DNA of 49,997 nt. Origin: Micromonospora yasonensis. GTDB lineage: Bacteria > Actinomycetota > Actinomycetes > Mycobacteriales > Micromonosporaceae. Of this stretch, positions 1 through 8,654 are shown piece by piece. The position numbers and the translations under genes were made by a program. The stretch covers positions 1 to 49,997 of the forward strand of contig NZ_JAPDPH010000026.1 in NCBI RefSeq assembly GCF_026013475.1, read 5' to 3'. The notes under the pieces are model-generated. The model was not told where the DNA came from. It made no database searches and saw only the letters and a list, made by a program, of their open reading frames with translations. Each line of letters starts with the position of its first letter. Positions within the stretch are counted from its first letter, which is position 1.

Positions 1-2
1 CC

Positions 3-1277
3 CCCCGGGCCGCGCCCGCCGGCGACACCGAGCGGGCGGTACCCGCCACCGCGACGAAGCAGCCCGCGGCCCAGGAGCCCCGCCCGTCGCTGGGCCGGCT
101 CTTCCTGGACAACCTCTGGGCGGCGAACACGGTCACCGTCACCGTGCTCGCGGTGCTGCTGGCGATGCTGGTCGGCGCGGTGCTGATCATCGTCTCCGAC
201 CCCGACGTGCTGGCCACCTACGGCTACATCACCGCCCGCCCGTCGGACGCGCTGACCTCCAGTTGGACGGTCGTCAGTGAGGCGTACGCGAACCTGTTCA
301 AGGGCGCGATCTTCGACCCGGACGCGTCCGGCTTCACCGCCGCGTTGAGCCCGATCTCCGAGACGCTCACGTACACCGCGCCGCTGGTCTTCACCGGCCT
401 GTCGGTGGCGCTCGCCTTCCGGGGCGGCCTGTTCAACATCGGCGCCCAGGGCCAGGCGACCATCGGCGTGATCCTCGCCGCCGTCGCCGGCTTCGCGCTG
501 CCGCTGCCGCCCGGCGTGCACCTGCTGGTCGCGCTGATCGCCGGCGCGGCCGGCGGCGCGCTCTGGGGTTTCGTCCCGGGCATCCTCAAGGCGCGGACCG
601 GCGCCCACGAGGTGATCAACACGATCATGCTCAACTACGTCGCGGTCTACTTCCTGTCCTGGATCATCATCCAGAGCGGGGTGCAGAACCCGAACCGGTC
701 CGACGCGATCAGCAAGCCGGTCGACTCCTCGGCCCAGCTGCCCCGGCTGCTCGGGGACAACCTGCGGGTGCACGCCGGCATCCTGCTGGCCGTGCTGGCC
801 ACCTGGTTCGTGGCCTGGCTGCTGAACCGTTCGACGCTCGGCTTCGAGTTCCGCGCGGTCGGCGACAACCCGGACGCGGCCCGGACCGCGGGCATCAGCG
901 TCACCAAGACGTACGTACTGGTCATGGCGATCGCCGGCCTGCTGGCCGGCCTGGGCGGCTCGAACATGGTGCTCGGCTCGACCGCGGACGCGCTCACCCC
1001 GCAGGTGGTCGCGCAGATCGGCTTCGACGGCATCCTGGTCGCGCTGCTCGGCCGGGTGAGGCCGTGGGGCGTGCTGCTGGCCGCGCTGCTGTTCGGCGCG
1101 CTCCAGGCCGGCGGCAACCGGATGCAGTCCTACTCCGGGATCTCCCTGGAACTGGTGACCGTGCTCCAGGCGCTCATCGTCATCTTCATCGCCGCGCCGG
1201 CCCTGGTGAAGGCGATCTTCCAGCTCCGGGCCGCCCGCGCCGCCCGGCTGCAGACGAGCCTCGCGAAGGGCTGGTGA
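3..1277 (+). CDS. Nucleoside-type ABC transporter permease, 5' partial
   Basis: Inner-membrane permease of a BmpA/NupPQ-type ABC importer (LivH/M-like fold), which would pass nucleosides or simple sugars across the membrane together with the next gene, an ATPase and a lipoprotein that are probably just upstream. The reading frame is open to the left edge of the window, so the start is not visible; the first in-frame GTG (144) lies inside the first membrane segment and cannot be the true start. A Pro/Ala-rich cytoplasmic N-terminus precedes the first helix. Many hydrophobic helices follow, with the family motif FRGGLFNIGAQGQ about 100 residues after the first helix. The stop is 3 bases before the next gene, so the two are translated from one mRNA. 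The substrate class is inferred from the nucleoside salvage genes downstream. Confidence 0.9.
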   Translation, partial: PRAAPAGDTERAVPATATKQPAAQEPRPSLGRLFLDNLWAANTVTVTVLAVLLAMLVGAVLIIVSDPDVLATYGYITARPSDALTSSWTVVSEAYANLFKGAIFDPDASGFTAALSPISETLTYTAPLVFTGLSVALAFRGGLFNIGAQGQATIGVILAAVAGFALPLPPGVHLLVALIAGAAGGALWGFVPGILKARTGAHEVINTIMLNYVAVYFLSWIIIQSGVQNPNRSDAISKPVDSSAQLPRLLGDNLRVHAGILLAVLATWFVAWLLNRSTLGFEFRAVGDNPDAARTAGISVTKTYVLVMAIAGLLAGLGGSNMVLGSTADALTPQVVAQIGFDGILVALLGRVRPWGVLLAALLFGALQAGGNRMQSYSGISLELVTVLQALIVIFIAAPALVKAIFQLRAARAARLQTSLAKGW

Positions 1278-1280
1278 GGC

Positions 1281-2561
1281 ATGTCCACCATGGCTGTCCC
1301 CGACGTCGCCGTCACCACCGTCGACGAGCGCTTCTGGACACGGCACCGCAAGACCGGCGCCGTTCTGCTGGCCCTGGGCGTGCTCGCGGCGGTGCTGTTC
1401 GGCGCGCTCGCCACCGGCGAGCAGGCCCGGTTCACGCTCAGCGAGACCGAGGGCGGTGCCGCCCTGGAGATCAACGGCACGGTCGGTGCGATCCTGTTCG
1501 GGATCATCGCCGCGGTGGCCGGCGCCGCGCTGCTCGCCGGCGTGCCGAAGCGCTGGTTCACCCTGGTGCTCGGCGCCGGGCTGGTCGCCTTCGTGCTCAG
1601 CTTCCTCTGCTGGCAGGTCTCCGCGGCCCCGGCGGGCCGCAACTTCATGCCGCTGGTCAACGTCGTCCGGGGCACCTTCATCCTGGCCCTACCGCTGATC
1701 TTCGGCGCCCTGGCCGGGGTGCTCTGCGAGCGGTCCGGCGTGGTCAACGTGGCGATCGAGGGCCAGCTGCTGATGGGCGCGTTCAGCGGCGCACTCTTCG
1801 GCAGCATCACCGGCAGCGTGTGGGTGGGGCTGGTCGCCGCGGCGATCGGCGGCGCGATCATCTCGCTGCTGCTCGCCGTCTTCGCCATCCGATACCTGGT
1901 CGACCAGGTGGTCATGGGCATCGTGCTGAACCTGCTGGCGGTCGGCGTCACCGGCTTCCTCTACGAGCGGCTGATGCAGACCGACGCGACCAAGTACAAC
2001 AGTGCGCCCCGGTTCAGCAACTGGGAGATCCCGCTGCTCAAGGACATCCCGCTGATCGGGCCGGCGCTGTTCCGCGGCAACATCTTCCTCTACCTCGGCC
2101 TGCTGCTGGTGCTGGTCATCCACATCGCGCTGTTCCGTACCCGGTGGGGCCTGCGGACCCGCTCGGTGGGCGAGCATCCGACCGCCGCGGACACCCTGGG
2201 CGTCAAGGTGCTGGGCCTGCGCTACCGCAACGTGATCATGGCGGGCATGGTCGCCGGGATCGGTGGCGCCTCGTACACCCTGGCGCTCTACTCGTTCACC
2301 AAGAACATGATCGGCGGTAAGGGCTTCATCGCCCTGGCCGCGCTGATCTTCGGCCGGTGGAGCCCGACCGGGGCGCTGCTCGCGGCACTCTTCTTCGGCT
2401 TCGCCGACCAGCTCGCCACCTACCTGGGCGCGATCGGCAGCAGTATCCCGAGCCAGTTCCTGGCGATGCTGCCGTACCTGGCGACCATCCTGGCCGTGGC
2501 CGGGCTGGTCGGCAGGGTCCGGGCGCCGGCCGCCGACGGCAAGCCGTACGTCAAGGGCTGA
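1281..2561 (+). CDS. Nucleoside-type ABC transporter permease, second subunit
   Basis: Second membrane subunit of the same importer, 426 residues. It has extra N-terminal helices (about residues 30-110) before the conserved core, whose motif CERSGVVNVAIEGQLLMG matches the pseudo-symmetric partner of the preceding permease. ATG start 3 bases after the upstream stop. Neighbouring cdd and deoA support nucleosides as the substrate, but sugars cannot be excluded from sequence. A perfect 11-bp stem lies 18 bases after the stop and probably ends or weakens transcription before cdd. Confidence 0.9.
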   Translation: MSTMAVPDVAVTTVDERFWTRHRKTGAVLLALGVLAAVLFGALATGEQARFTLSETEGGAALEINGTVGAILFGIIAAVAGAALLAGVPKRWFTLVLGAGLVAFVLSFLCWQVSAAPAGRNFMPLVNVVRGTFILALPLIFGALAGVLCERSGVVNVAIEGQLLMGAFSGALFGSITGSVWVGLVAAAIGGAIISLLLAVFAIRYLVDQVVMGIVLNLLAVGVTGFLYERLMQTDATKYNSAPRFSNWEIPLLKDIPLIGPALFRGNIFLYLGLLLVLVIHIALFRTRWGLRTRSVGEHPTAADTLGVKVLGLRYRNVIMAGMVAGIGGASYTLALYSFTKNMIGGKGFIALAALIFGRWSPTGALLAALFFGFADQLATYLGAIGSSIPSQFLAMLPYLATILAVAGLVGRVRAPAADGKPYVKG

Positions 2562-2579
2562 CCCCTCGCGACGCACCGT

Positions 2580-2605
2580 GCCCGGCGAGGGAGGCCTCGC
2601 CGGGC
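2580..2605 (+). terminator. Perfect hairpin after the permease operon
   Basis: Arms 2580-2590 and 2595-2605 are perfect inverted repeats (11 bp) with a GAGG loop, starting 18 bases after the permease stop. There is no T tract, which is common for actinobacterial hairpin terminators, so it could be a terminator or a processing/stability element. Confidence 0.55.
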
Positions 2606-2668
2606 ACCCTCGTCTCCGGGCCGCCACCGCGACCGATCAGCGTGAATTGGGGCAGAATGGGGGATGTG

Positions 2669-3376
2669 ATGGAGATCGACTGGGAGCGGCTGCGGGCCGC
2701 CGCCACCGAGGTGATGCGGCACGCGTACGTGCCGTACTCGAAGTTCCCGGTCGGGGCGGCCGCCCTGGTCGACGACGGCCGGGTGGTGGTCGGCTGCAAC
2801 GTGGAGAACGCCGCGTACGGAGTGGTGCTCTGCGCCGAGTGCGGGGTGGTCTCCTCGCTGCACGCCACCGGGGGCGGCCGGATCGTCGCCCTTTCCTGCG
2901 TCGACGCCACCGGCGAGCCGCTGATGCCCTGCGGCCGGTGCCGGCAGCTCCTCTGGGAGCAGGGCGGCCCAGAGTGCCTGATCGAGGCGAAGGGCGGCCC
3001 GCTGCGGATGGCCGAGTTGCTGCCGCACGCCTTCGACGTGGCCGACCTGGACGCGGTGACCGGCGAGCATCCGGTGCCCGTGGTGCCGGACCGGCTGGCC
3101 GCCTGGCGCGGTCGTGGCACCGTCTTCGTGCACCCGGACCTCTCCGCCGGGCAGCAGGTCTGGACGGCCTACTGGGAGCGGTCGGCCGGGGACACCGAGG
3201 GTGCCGAGACCGGCGTACTGGAGGAGGGCCCGACCTGGGACGACCCGGCCGAGGCGGTCACCTGGGGGCTGGCCCGTACGCCCCGCGTGGTGGTGGTGGA
3301 CGCGTCGGGCACCATTTTCTGGGCTGGTGAGGGTGAGCCGCCGCTGGAGATCCCGGTTCGTTGGTCTGGTGCTTGA
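2669..3376 (+). CDS. cdd: Cytidine deaminase with C-terminal extension
   Basis: Hydrolyses cytidine/deoxycytidine to uridine/deoxyuridine. The N-terminal 130 residues are a standard CDA fold: CNVENAAYG, the CAE zinc/proton-shuttle site (LCAECG) and PCGRC with two zinc cysteines. The usual enzyme is about 130-150 residues; here about 105 more follow, starting near EHPVPVVPDRLAAW, with a compact alpha/beta look and no family I can name. Start chosen at ATG 2669 (MEIDWERL, as in homologues), 6-7 bases after a GGGGG run; in-frame ATG 2657 and GTG 2666 are possible, and a CAGAAT box at 2653-2658 would fit a nearly leaderless start. Lies between the permeases and deoA, consistent with pyrimidine nucleoside salvage. 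Confidence 0.92.
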   Translation: MEIDWERLRAAATEVMRHAYVPYSKFPVGAAALVDDGRVVVGCNVENAAYGVVLCAECGVVSSLHATGGGRIVALSCVDATGEPLMPCGRCRQLLWEQGGPECLIEAKGGPLRMAELLPHAFDVADLDAVTGEHPVPVVPDRLAAWRGRGTVFVHPDLSAGQQVWTAYWERSAGDTEGAETGVLEEGPTWDDPAEAVTWGLARTPRVVVVDASGTIFWAGEGEPPLEIPVRWSGA

Positions 3377-3383
3377 GCTTCTG

Positions 3384-3457
3384 GGGATCGGGCCGACGGT
3401 GACCGGCTCCGGGCGGTCAGGCTTGATCCCTCCGCCGGTCACGGTCGGCCCGATCCC
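3384..3457. repeat. 24-bp inverted repeat between cdd and deoA
   Basis: Arms 3384-3407 and 3434-3457 are complementary with one mismatch (left arm begins GGGATCGGGCCGACGG), leaving a 26-base centre. It begins 7 bases after the cdd stop. It may act as a terminator for cdd or be a dispersed intergenic repeat; there is no T tract. Confidence 0.7.
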
Positions 3458-3532
3458 TCCGTGGTCGCCGTCCGCAGGTCGGTTCGATCGTGCCCGACGC
3501 TTTGATTGATCTATTGATAGGAACTTCTGACA

Positions 3533-4813
3533 GTGAGTGCTTTCACGGCGGTTGACGTCATCCGGACCAAACGGGACGGGGGCGTGTTGAGCGACGGGCA
3601 GATCGACTGGGTCGTCGACGCGTACACCAAGGGGCTGGTGGCCGACGAGCAGATGTCGGCGCTGGCCATGGCGATCCTGCTGCGCGGCATGAGCGCCCCG
3701 GAGATCGCCCGGTGGACCGCCGCGATGATCGCGAGCGGGGAGCGGCTGGACCTCTCCCCGGTGACCCGGCCGACCGTGGACAAGCACTCCACCGGCGGCG
3801 TCGGCGACAAGATCACCTTGCCGCTGACCCCGCTCGTCGCCGCCTGCGGTGCCGCCGTGCCGCAGCTGTCCGGACGCGGCCTCGGGCACACCGGCGGCAC
3901 CCTGGACAAGCTGGAGTCGATCCCGGGCTGGCGGGCGGCGCTCAGCAACGACGAGTTCATCGCTCAGCTCCGCGACGTCGGGGCGGTGATCTGCGCGGCC
4001 GGTGACGCGCTCGCCCCGGCCGACCGCAAGCTGTACGCCCTGCGCGACGTGACCGGCACCGTCGAGGCGATCCCGCTGATCGCCAGCTCGATCATGAGCA
4101 AGAAGATCGCCGAGGGCACCGGCGCCCTGGTGCTCGACGTGAAGGTCGGCTCCGGCGCGTTCATGAAGAACGTCGACGACGCCCGCGAGCTGGCCCGGAC
4201 CATGGTCGAGCTGGGCAAGGCGCACGGCGTGCGGACCGTCGCCCTGCTCACCGACATGTCCACCCCGCTCGGCCTGGCCGTCGGCAACGCGGTCGAGGTG
4301 ACCGAGTCGCTGGAGGTGCTGGCCGGCGGCGGCCCCGCCGATGTGGTGGAGCTGACCCTGGCGCTGGCCCGGGAGATGCTGGACGCGGCCGGCCTGCCGG
4401 ACGCCGACCCGGCGGCGGCGCTGCGCGACGGCCGGGCGATGGACGCCTGGCGGACGATGATCCGCGCACAGGGCGGTGACCCGGACGCGCCGATGCCGGC
4501 CGCCAACGAGGTCGAGGTGGTCCGCGCGACCGACGACGGCTACATCGCCGGCATCGACGCGTACGCCATCGGGGTGGCCGCGTGGCGACTCGGCGCCGGT
4601 CGGGCCCGCAAGGAGGACCCGGTGAGCGTCCCGGCCGGGGTGGTGCTGCACAAGCGCCCCGGCGACCCGGTACGCGTCGGCGAGCCGCTGTACGAGCTGC
4701 GTGCCGAGCACGCCGAGCGGATCCCGGCCGCGCTCGCCGAGGCGGACCGGGCGGTGCGTATCGCGCCGGCCGCCCCGGCGGCGGCGCCGCTGGTCATCGA
4801 GCGGATCGGCTGA
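3533..4813 (+). CDS. deoA: Thymidine phosphorylase
   Basis: Phosphorolysis of thymidine/deoxyuridine to free base and 2-deoxyribose-1-phosphate; 426 residues, normal length. The thymidine/pyrimidine phosphorylase signature is present (SGRGLGHTGGTLDKLE, residues about 112-127), as is the phosphate-binding KHSTGGVGDK. GTG start at 3533 with AGGA 10 bases upstream. An AT-rich stretch just upstream (3500-3520, with repeated TTGAT) probably holds its own promoter, separated from cdd by the large inverted repeat. Its product feeds the phosphosugar mutase and deoC encoded about 27 kb away in this window. Confidence 0.96.
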   Translation: MSAFTAVDVIRTKRDGGVLSDGQIDWVVDAYTKGLVADEQMSALAMAILLRGMSAPEIARWTAAMIASGERLDLSPVTRPTVDKHSTGGVGDKITLPLTPLVAACGAAVPQLSGRGLGHTGGTLDKLESIPGWRAALSNDEFIAQLRDVGAVICAAGDALAPADRKLYALRDVTGTVEAIPLIASSIMSKKIAEGTGALVLDVKVGSGAFMKNVDDARELARTMVELGKAHGVRTVALLTDMSTPLGLAVGNAVEVTESLEVLAGGGPADVVELTLALAREMLDAAGLPDADPAAALRDGRAMDAWRTMIRAQGGDPDAPMPAANEVEVVRATDDGYIAGIDAYAIGVAAWRLGAGRARKEDPVSVPAGVVLHKRPGDPVRVGEPLYELRAEHAERIPAALAEADRAVRIAPAAPAAAPLVIERIG

Positions 4814-4915
4814 TCGTTCCCAGTCATGGTGCGGTGCCGGCCGAGCGGCTATTCTCGCAGGCCAACGGGGAATCGGCCGGCGATGAGCCGTCGCGAGCAG
4901 ACAGGGACCTGAGCC

Positions 4916-5596
4916 GTGCGCGTACCAGCCCCCGACCCCCGGGCCGTCCGTGAGGCGAGCCTCGACGAGCTGTCCCGGCTGGGTCTTCCGCTGCCGCCGC
5001 AGCAGTTCCCGCTGGTCTGGGAGCCGGGGGACGAGATCGAGCTGCGTCCCACCGTCGACCTCGAGGCCCGGATCGCGGTGCTGCACCTGATCCTGGCCCG
5101 GTGCTTCGGGATGCCCCCGCAGGCGGCGATGAGCTGGCTGCTGGAGTCGCACCTGGTCGAGACAGTGACGCCGCCGGAGTGGCAGTTCGTGATGGGCGGC
5201 AAGGGTGACCACCGCTCCTTCGTGCTGCACCACGACGCGCTCTTCTCACTGGCCTGGGTGCTCGGGCTGACCAAGGAGCTGGACCCCACCGTGCCGGTGG
5301 ACGAGCGGCTGGTCGAGCGGATGCCCAACCTCGTCGCCGGGGAGACCTTCCCGCAGTGGCGGGCCCGCATCCTGGCCGCCCCGCAGCATCCGGCCGACGC
5401 CGCCGCCCTGCTCGACCTGCACTACTGCCTGGACTGGGCGTACCTGGAGTCGGAGGAGGCCGGGCGGGCGCTGCCCGGGCTGGTCGACGCGAACGCCATC
5501 GGGCAGCGCCGGTGGGCGCTGGAGTGGGCGGTGGTGCTACGCGGGCCGTACCACGACGAGCCGCCCGGCTGGGAAGAGGTGGACCTGTCCACCTGA
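4916..5596 (+). CDS. DUF4272-like protein
   Basis: Soluble protein of 226 residues, function unknown. The pattern of an N-terminal segment around LGLPLPP, a helical middle (ARIAVLHLILARCFG), the block RSFVLHHDALFSLAWVLGL, and a C-terminal block DLHYCLDWAYLE followed by RRWALEWAV resembles DUF4272 proteins; that assignment is from memory of the family and is moderate. GTG start at 4916, GGGA about 9 bases upstream. It ends 1 base before the convergent methyltransferase gene, so the two share no terminator space. No signal peptide or membrane segment. Confidence 0.8.
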   Translation: MRVPAPDPRAVREASLDELSRLGLPLPPQQFPLVWEPGDEIELRPTVDLEARIAVLHLILARCFGMPPQAAMSWLLESHLVETVTPPEWQFVMGGKGDHRSFVLHHDALFSLAWVLGLTKELDPTVPVDERLVERMPNLVAGETFPQWRARILAAPQHPADAAALLDLHYCLDWAYLESEEAGRALPGLVDANAIGQRRWALEWAVVLRGPYHDEPPGWEEVDLST

Positions 5597-5597
5597 G

Positions 5598-6503
5598 CTA
5601 CGTCGGCCGGTGCACGGCCAGCCGGACGGCGAGGGTCACCGGCACCGGCTCGGGCAGCGTGGCGATCCGCTCGGCGAGCCGGGCCGGATCGGTGTGCCAG
5701 GCGCTGGGTCCCATCCCGACCAGGGTGGACACCTCGGGGCGGGTCAGCGCCAGCCGGGCCCGGTGCACCGTGGCCGACTCCTCGGCGAAGTGGGCGCCCA
5801 GGCTGCCGGCGACCCGGTCCGCCTTGGCCGGGTCCACCCGCAGCAGGTCGAGCGCATCCACCAGTTCGGCGAGGTGGTCCGCGGCGGGGGCGACCACCAA
5901 CAGCGCGCCCGCCGGGTCGAGCACCCGGTGGAACTCCGCGCCGTTGCGCGGCGCGAACACGTTCAGCAGCACGGCCGCCGAGTGGTCGGCCAGCGGCAAC
6001 CGCTGCCAGGTGTCGGCCAGCGCCGCCGCGGCGCGCGGGTGGGCCCGGGCCGCGCGGCGCAGCGCAGGCTTGGCCACGTCCAGGGCCAGGCCGACCGCCT
6101 CCGGCAGCGCCGCCAGCACCGCCGCGAGATACCAGCCGGTCCCGGCACCGGCATCCACCACCAGGGGGTACGCCCCGCCTGCTGCGGTGTCCGTCCGGGT
6201 GAAGCGGGCCGGCGGGCCGACGGCGCGTACCCGGTCGGCCACCTGGCGGGCGGTGGCGGCGAGGGCGGCGGCGACGGTGTCGTAGTGGCCGGCGGCGAGA
6301 AAGTCGGCGCGGGCGGCGACCATCTCGGCGCTGTCCCCGGTGTGCGGGGCGCGGCCGGCGAGCAGGTTGACGTAGCCCTGGCGGGCGATGTCGAAGCTGT
6401 GCCGGCGCGGGCAGCGCAGTGCCCGGGCGGTGCCGGCGGTGGTCTGGGCCAGTGGCTCGCCACAGACCGGGCAGCGCAGGCGGTCCAGGATCCGGGGGTC
6501 CAT
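5598..6503 (-). CDS. 23S rRNA (guanine-N1)-methyltransferase, RlmA family
   Basis: SAM-dependent methyltransferase that modifies a guanine in 23S rRNA (G745 or G748 in the family; TlrB-type members protect against tylosin-class macrolides). The N-terminal zinc ribbon is visible: CPVCGEPLA and CPRRHSFDIARQGYVNLL, the standard RlmA opening. The SAM site is VVDAGAGTGWYLAAVL (about residues 135-150) and the catalytic-loop region is LLNVFAPRN. 301 residues. It starts 1 base after the stop of the MarR gene on the same strand, so the regulator and this enzyme are one operon. Whether it is RlmA(I) or RlmA(II) cannot be told here. Confidence 0.9.
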   Translation of the reverse strand: MDPRILDRLRCPVCGEPLAQTTAGTARALRCPRRHSFDIARQGYVNLLAGRAPHTGDSAEMVAARADFLAAGHYDTVAAALAATARQVADRVRAVGPPARFTRTDTAAGGAYPLVVDAGAGTGWYLAAVLAALPEAVGLALDVAKPALRRAARAHPRAAAALADTWQRLPLADHSAAVLLNVFAPRNGAEFHRVLDPAGALLVVAPAADHLAELVDALDLLRVDPAKADRVAGSLGAHFAEESATVHRARLALTRPEVSTLVGMGPSAWHTDPARLAERIATLPEPVPVTLAVRLAVHRPT

Positions 6504-6504
6504 G

Positions 6505-6990
6505 TCAGACCTCCGCCCGGCCGCGCCGTTGCTCGCCGGCGGCGAGGTGGTCGACGACCCGGTGGGTGAGCGCGCCGAGCGCCTCGATCTCCTCGGCGGT
6601 GAGCAGGTCGATGAGGTGGCGGCGGACGGCGGCGACGTGGCCGGGGGCGGCGGCCTCGACGGCCTGCCGGCCGGCCGCGGTGAGGGCTACGACCGAGCCC
6701 CGGCCGTCGGACGGGCACTCCTCCCGGATGACCAGGCCGCGCTGCTGCATCCGGGACAGGTGGTGGGAGAGCCGGCTGCGTGACCAGAGCATCCGGTCGG
6801 CCAGCTCGCTGAGGCGCAGTCGCTGGTCGGGCGTCTCGGAGAGGTCGGAGAGCACGTCGTAGTCCGGCTCGGAGAGGCCGGCGTCCTGCATCAGCTCCCG
6901 GGCCAGCTCCAGGTCGAGCAGCCGGCGCATCCGGCGGTACCCGCGCCAGGCCCGGTCCTCGCGCTCGTCGAGCCAGCGTGGTGCGTCCAT
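6505..6990 (-). CDS. MarR family transcriptional regulator
   Basis: 161-residue winged-helix regulator. The recognition region reads LRLSELADRMLWSRSRLSHH followed by the wing around RGLVIREECPSDGRG, typical of MarR. Starts at ATG 6990 immediately after a TAGGAT -10 box (7002-6997) with 6 bases between, so the mRNA is probably leaderless; the -35 (TTGATG, 7026-7021) abuts a perfect TGACATGTCA palindrome. Two such palindromes in the divergent promoter region suggest autoregulation and control of the flavoprotein on the other strand. First gene of an operon with the rRNA methyltransferase. Confidence 0.93.
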   Translation of the reverse strand: MDAPRWLDEREDRAWRGYRRMRRLLDLELARELMQDAGLSEPDYDVLSDLSETPDQRLRLSELADRMLWSRSRLSHHLSRMQQRGLVIREECPSDGRGSVVALTAAGRQAVEAAAPGHVAAVRRHLIDLLTAEEIEALGALTHRVVDHLAAGEQRRGRAEV

Positions 6991-7011
6991 GCCCCGATCC
7001 TAGCCAGGTGG

Positions 7012-7054
7012 TTGACATGTCATCAAAGCGGCTCCTAGGGTCGGTGACATGTCA
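7012..7054. promoter_or_regulatory. Divergent leaderless promoters with two MarR-type operators
   Basis: Plus strand: TTGACA (7012-7017), 18-base spacer, TAGGGT (7036-7041), then ATG 7049. Minus strand: TTGATG (7026-7021), 18-base spacer, TAGGAT (7002-6997), then ATG 6990. Identical 10-bp palindromes TGACATGTCA lie at 7013-7022 (over the plus -35 and beside the minus -35) and 7045-7054 (over the plus start), 32 bp apart, about three helical turns. Confidence 0.8.
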
Positions 7055-7123
7055 ATCACATCGCCGCTCGACCAGCTCGGCCGGCTGGCCGCCGCGCTCG
7101 CGCCGCCGCTGGTGGCGGCATGA
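7049..7123 (+). CDS. Small ORF, 24 aa, coupled to flavoprotein gene
   Basis: ATG 7049 sits 7 bases after the TAGGGT -10 box, exactly where a leaderless transcript would begin. The frame encodes 24 residues (MSITSPLDQLGRL..., ending PPLVAA) and its TGA overlaps the ATG of the next gene as ATGA. It may be a real small protein or only a coupling leader peptide; the sequence does not match anything I recognise. Confidence 0.5.
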   Translation: MSITSPLDQLGRLAAALAPPLVAA

Positions 7124-7533
7124 CCGCCCGCCTCTGGGAGCTGTTCGGGGAGCGCGGGCGCGGGGTGCTGGTCACCCTGCGCCGGGACGGTCGCCCGCAG
7201 CTCTCGAACGTGGACTACCTGGCGGAGCCGGGACTGATCCGCTGCTCCACCACCGGCGATCGGGCCAAGGTGCGCAACCTGCGCCGTGACCCGCGTGCCA
7301 GTTTCCACGTCACCACCGCCGACGGCGGGGCGTACGCGGTGGCCGAGGGCGTCGTGACTCTGACCCCACCGGCGGCGACCGCCGACGACGCCACGGTCGA
7401 CGAACTGGTCGAGGTCTACCGGCGGATCCGGGGCGAGCATCCGGACTGGACGGACTACCGGGCGGCCATGGTGGCCGACCGCCGGCTCGTTGTCCGGCTC
7501 GCCGTCGAGCGGGTGTACGGCTGGCGGCCGTGA
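7120..7533 (+). CDS. PPOX-class F420-dependent oxidoreductase
   Basis: 137-residue split-barrel flavin/deazaflavin-binding protein of the PPOX/FDOR family, reducing unknown substrates with F420H2 (or FMN). Visible family features: GVLVTLRRDGRPQLSNVDY near the N-terminus, the cofactor-phosphate motif GDRAKVRNLRRDPRASFHV (about residues 46-65) and GVVTLTPP. ATG overlaps the stop of the 24-aa ORF. Expression is probably controlled by the divergent MarR protein through the two palindromes upstream. F420 versus FMN use is inferred from family subtype. Confidence 0.88.
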   Translation: MTARLWELFGERGRGVLVTLRRDGRPQLSNVDYLAEPGLIRCSTTGDRAKVRNLRRDPRASFHVTTADGGAYAVAEGVVTLTPPAATADDATVDELVEVYRRIRGEHPDWTDYRAAMVADRRLVVRLAVERVYGWRP

Positions 7534-7577
7534 GCCGGCCCGGTCCCGTGCCGCAGCACATGCCCTAGTGTCTGAGC

Positions 7578-8654
7578 ATGGTCGCAATCTCGTACGAGGA
7601 CATCGTCAAGGTCCCGAAGGCGTTGCTGCACGATCACCTCGACGGCGGGCTACGGCCCGCGACGATCGTGGAGCTCGCCGCCGAGGTCGGCCACGAACTG
7701 CCGACCGCCGACCCGGAGGCGCTGGGTCGCTGGTTCGCCGAGGCGGCGAACTCCGGCTCGCTGGAGCGCTACCTGGAGACCTTCGCGCACACCGTGGCGG
7801 TGATGCAGACCGCGTCGGCGCTGCGCCGGGTCGCCCGCGAGTGCGCTCTCGACCTGGCCGCCGACGGCGTGGTCTACGCCGAGGTCCGGTTCGCCCCCGA
7901 GCAGCACCTGGAGCAGAACCTCACCCTCGACGAGGTGGTGGAGTCGGTGGTCACCGGGTTCCGGGAGGGGAGCGCGCTGGCCGCAGAGGCGGGCCACCCG
8001 ATCCGGATCGGCACGCTGCTGACCGCGATGCGGCACGCGGCCCGGTCCCAGGAGATCGCCGAGCTGGCCGTCCGGCACCGGGACACCGGGGTGGTCGGCT
8101 TCGACATCGCCGGCGCGGAGGCGGGCTTCCCGCCCACCCGGCACCTGGACGCCTTCGAGTACCTCCAGCGGGAGAACTTCCACTTCACCATCCACGCCGG
8201 CGAGGCGTTCGGGCTGCCGTCGATCTGGCAGGCGATCCAGTGGTGCGGTGCCGACCGGCTCGGCCACGGCGTCCGCATCGTCGACGACATCACTCCGGGA
8301 AACCCGCCGGTGCTGGGCCGGCTGGCCGCGTACGTCCGGGACAAGCGGATCCCGCTCGAGCTGTGCCCGTCGTCGAACGTGCAGACCGGCGCGGCCGCCT
8401 CGATCGCCGACCATCCGATCGGGCTGCTCCGCGACCTGCGCTTCCGGGTGACGGTCAACACCGACAACCGGCTGATGAGCGGCACCTCGATGTCCCGGGA
8501 GATGGCGCTGCTGGTGGACGCCTTCGGCTACGGCTGGAAGGAACTCCAGTGGTTCACCATCAACGCGATGAAGAGCGCCTTCATCCCGTTCGACGAGCGC
8601 CTGCGGATCATCGACGAGGTGATCAAGCCGGCGTACGCCAAGCTGATCGGCTGA
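7578..8654 (+). CDS. add: Adenosine deaminase
   Basis: Converts adenosine/deoxyadenosine to inosine/deoxyinosine; 358 residues, normal length. Zinc and catalytic motifs present: HDHLDG near the N-terminus, [14 protein letters not shown] and the NTDN motif near residue 295. ATG 7578 lies 6 bases after a TAGTGT box (7566-7571), so the transcript is probably leaderless; no clear -35. Its stop (TGA, 8652-8654) and the stop of the convergent kinase gene (8655-8657) together form the palindrome TGATCA, so the genes meet with no gap. Confidence 0.96.
   Translation: MVAISYEDIVKVPKALLHDHLDGGLRPATIVELAAEVGHELPTADPEALGRWFAEAANSGSLERYLETFAHTVAVMQTASALRRVARECALDLAADGVVYAEVRFAPEQHLEQNLTLDEVVESVVTGFREGSALAAEAGHPIRIGTLLTAMRHAARSQEIAELAVRHRDTGVVGFDIAGAEAGFPPTRHLDAFEYLQRENFHFTIHAGEAFGLPSIWQAIQWCGADRLGHGVRIVDDITPGNPPVLGRLAAYVRDKRIPLELCPSSNVQTGAAASIADHPIGLLRDLRFRVTVNTDNRLMSGTSMSREMALLVDAFGYGWKELQWFTINAMKSAFIPFDERLRIIDEVIKPAYAKLIG

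Noticed and set aside
2420..5233. Very long open frame on the minus strand (937 codons)
   Set aside because: Antisense shadow of cdd, deoA and the DUF4272-like gene; composition driven by GC-rich third positions, no domain recognised.
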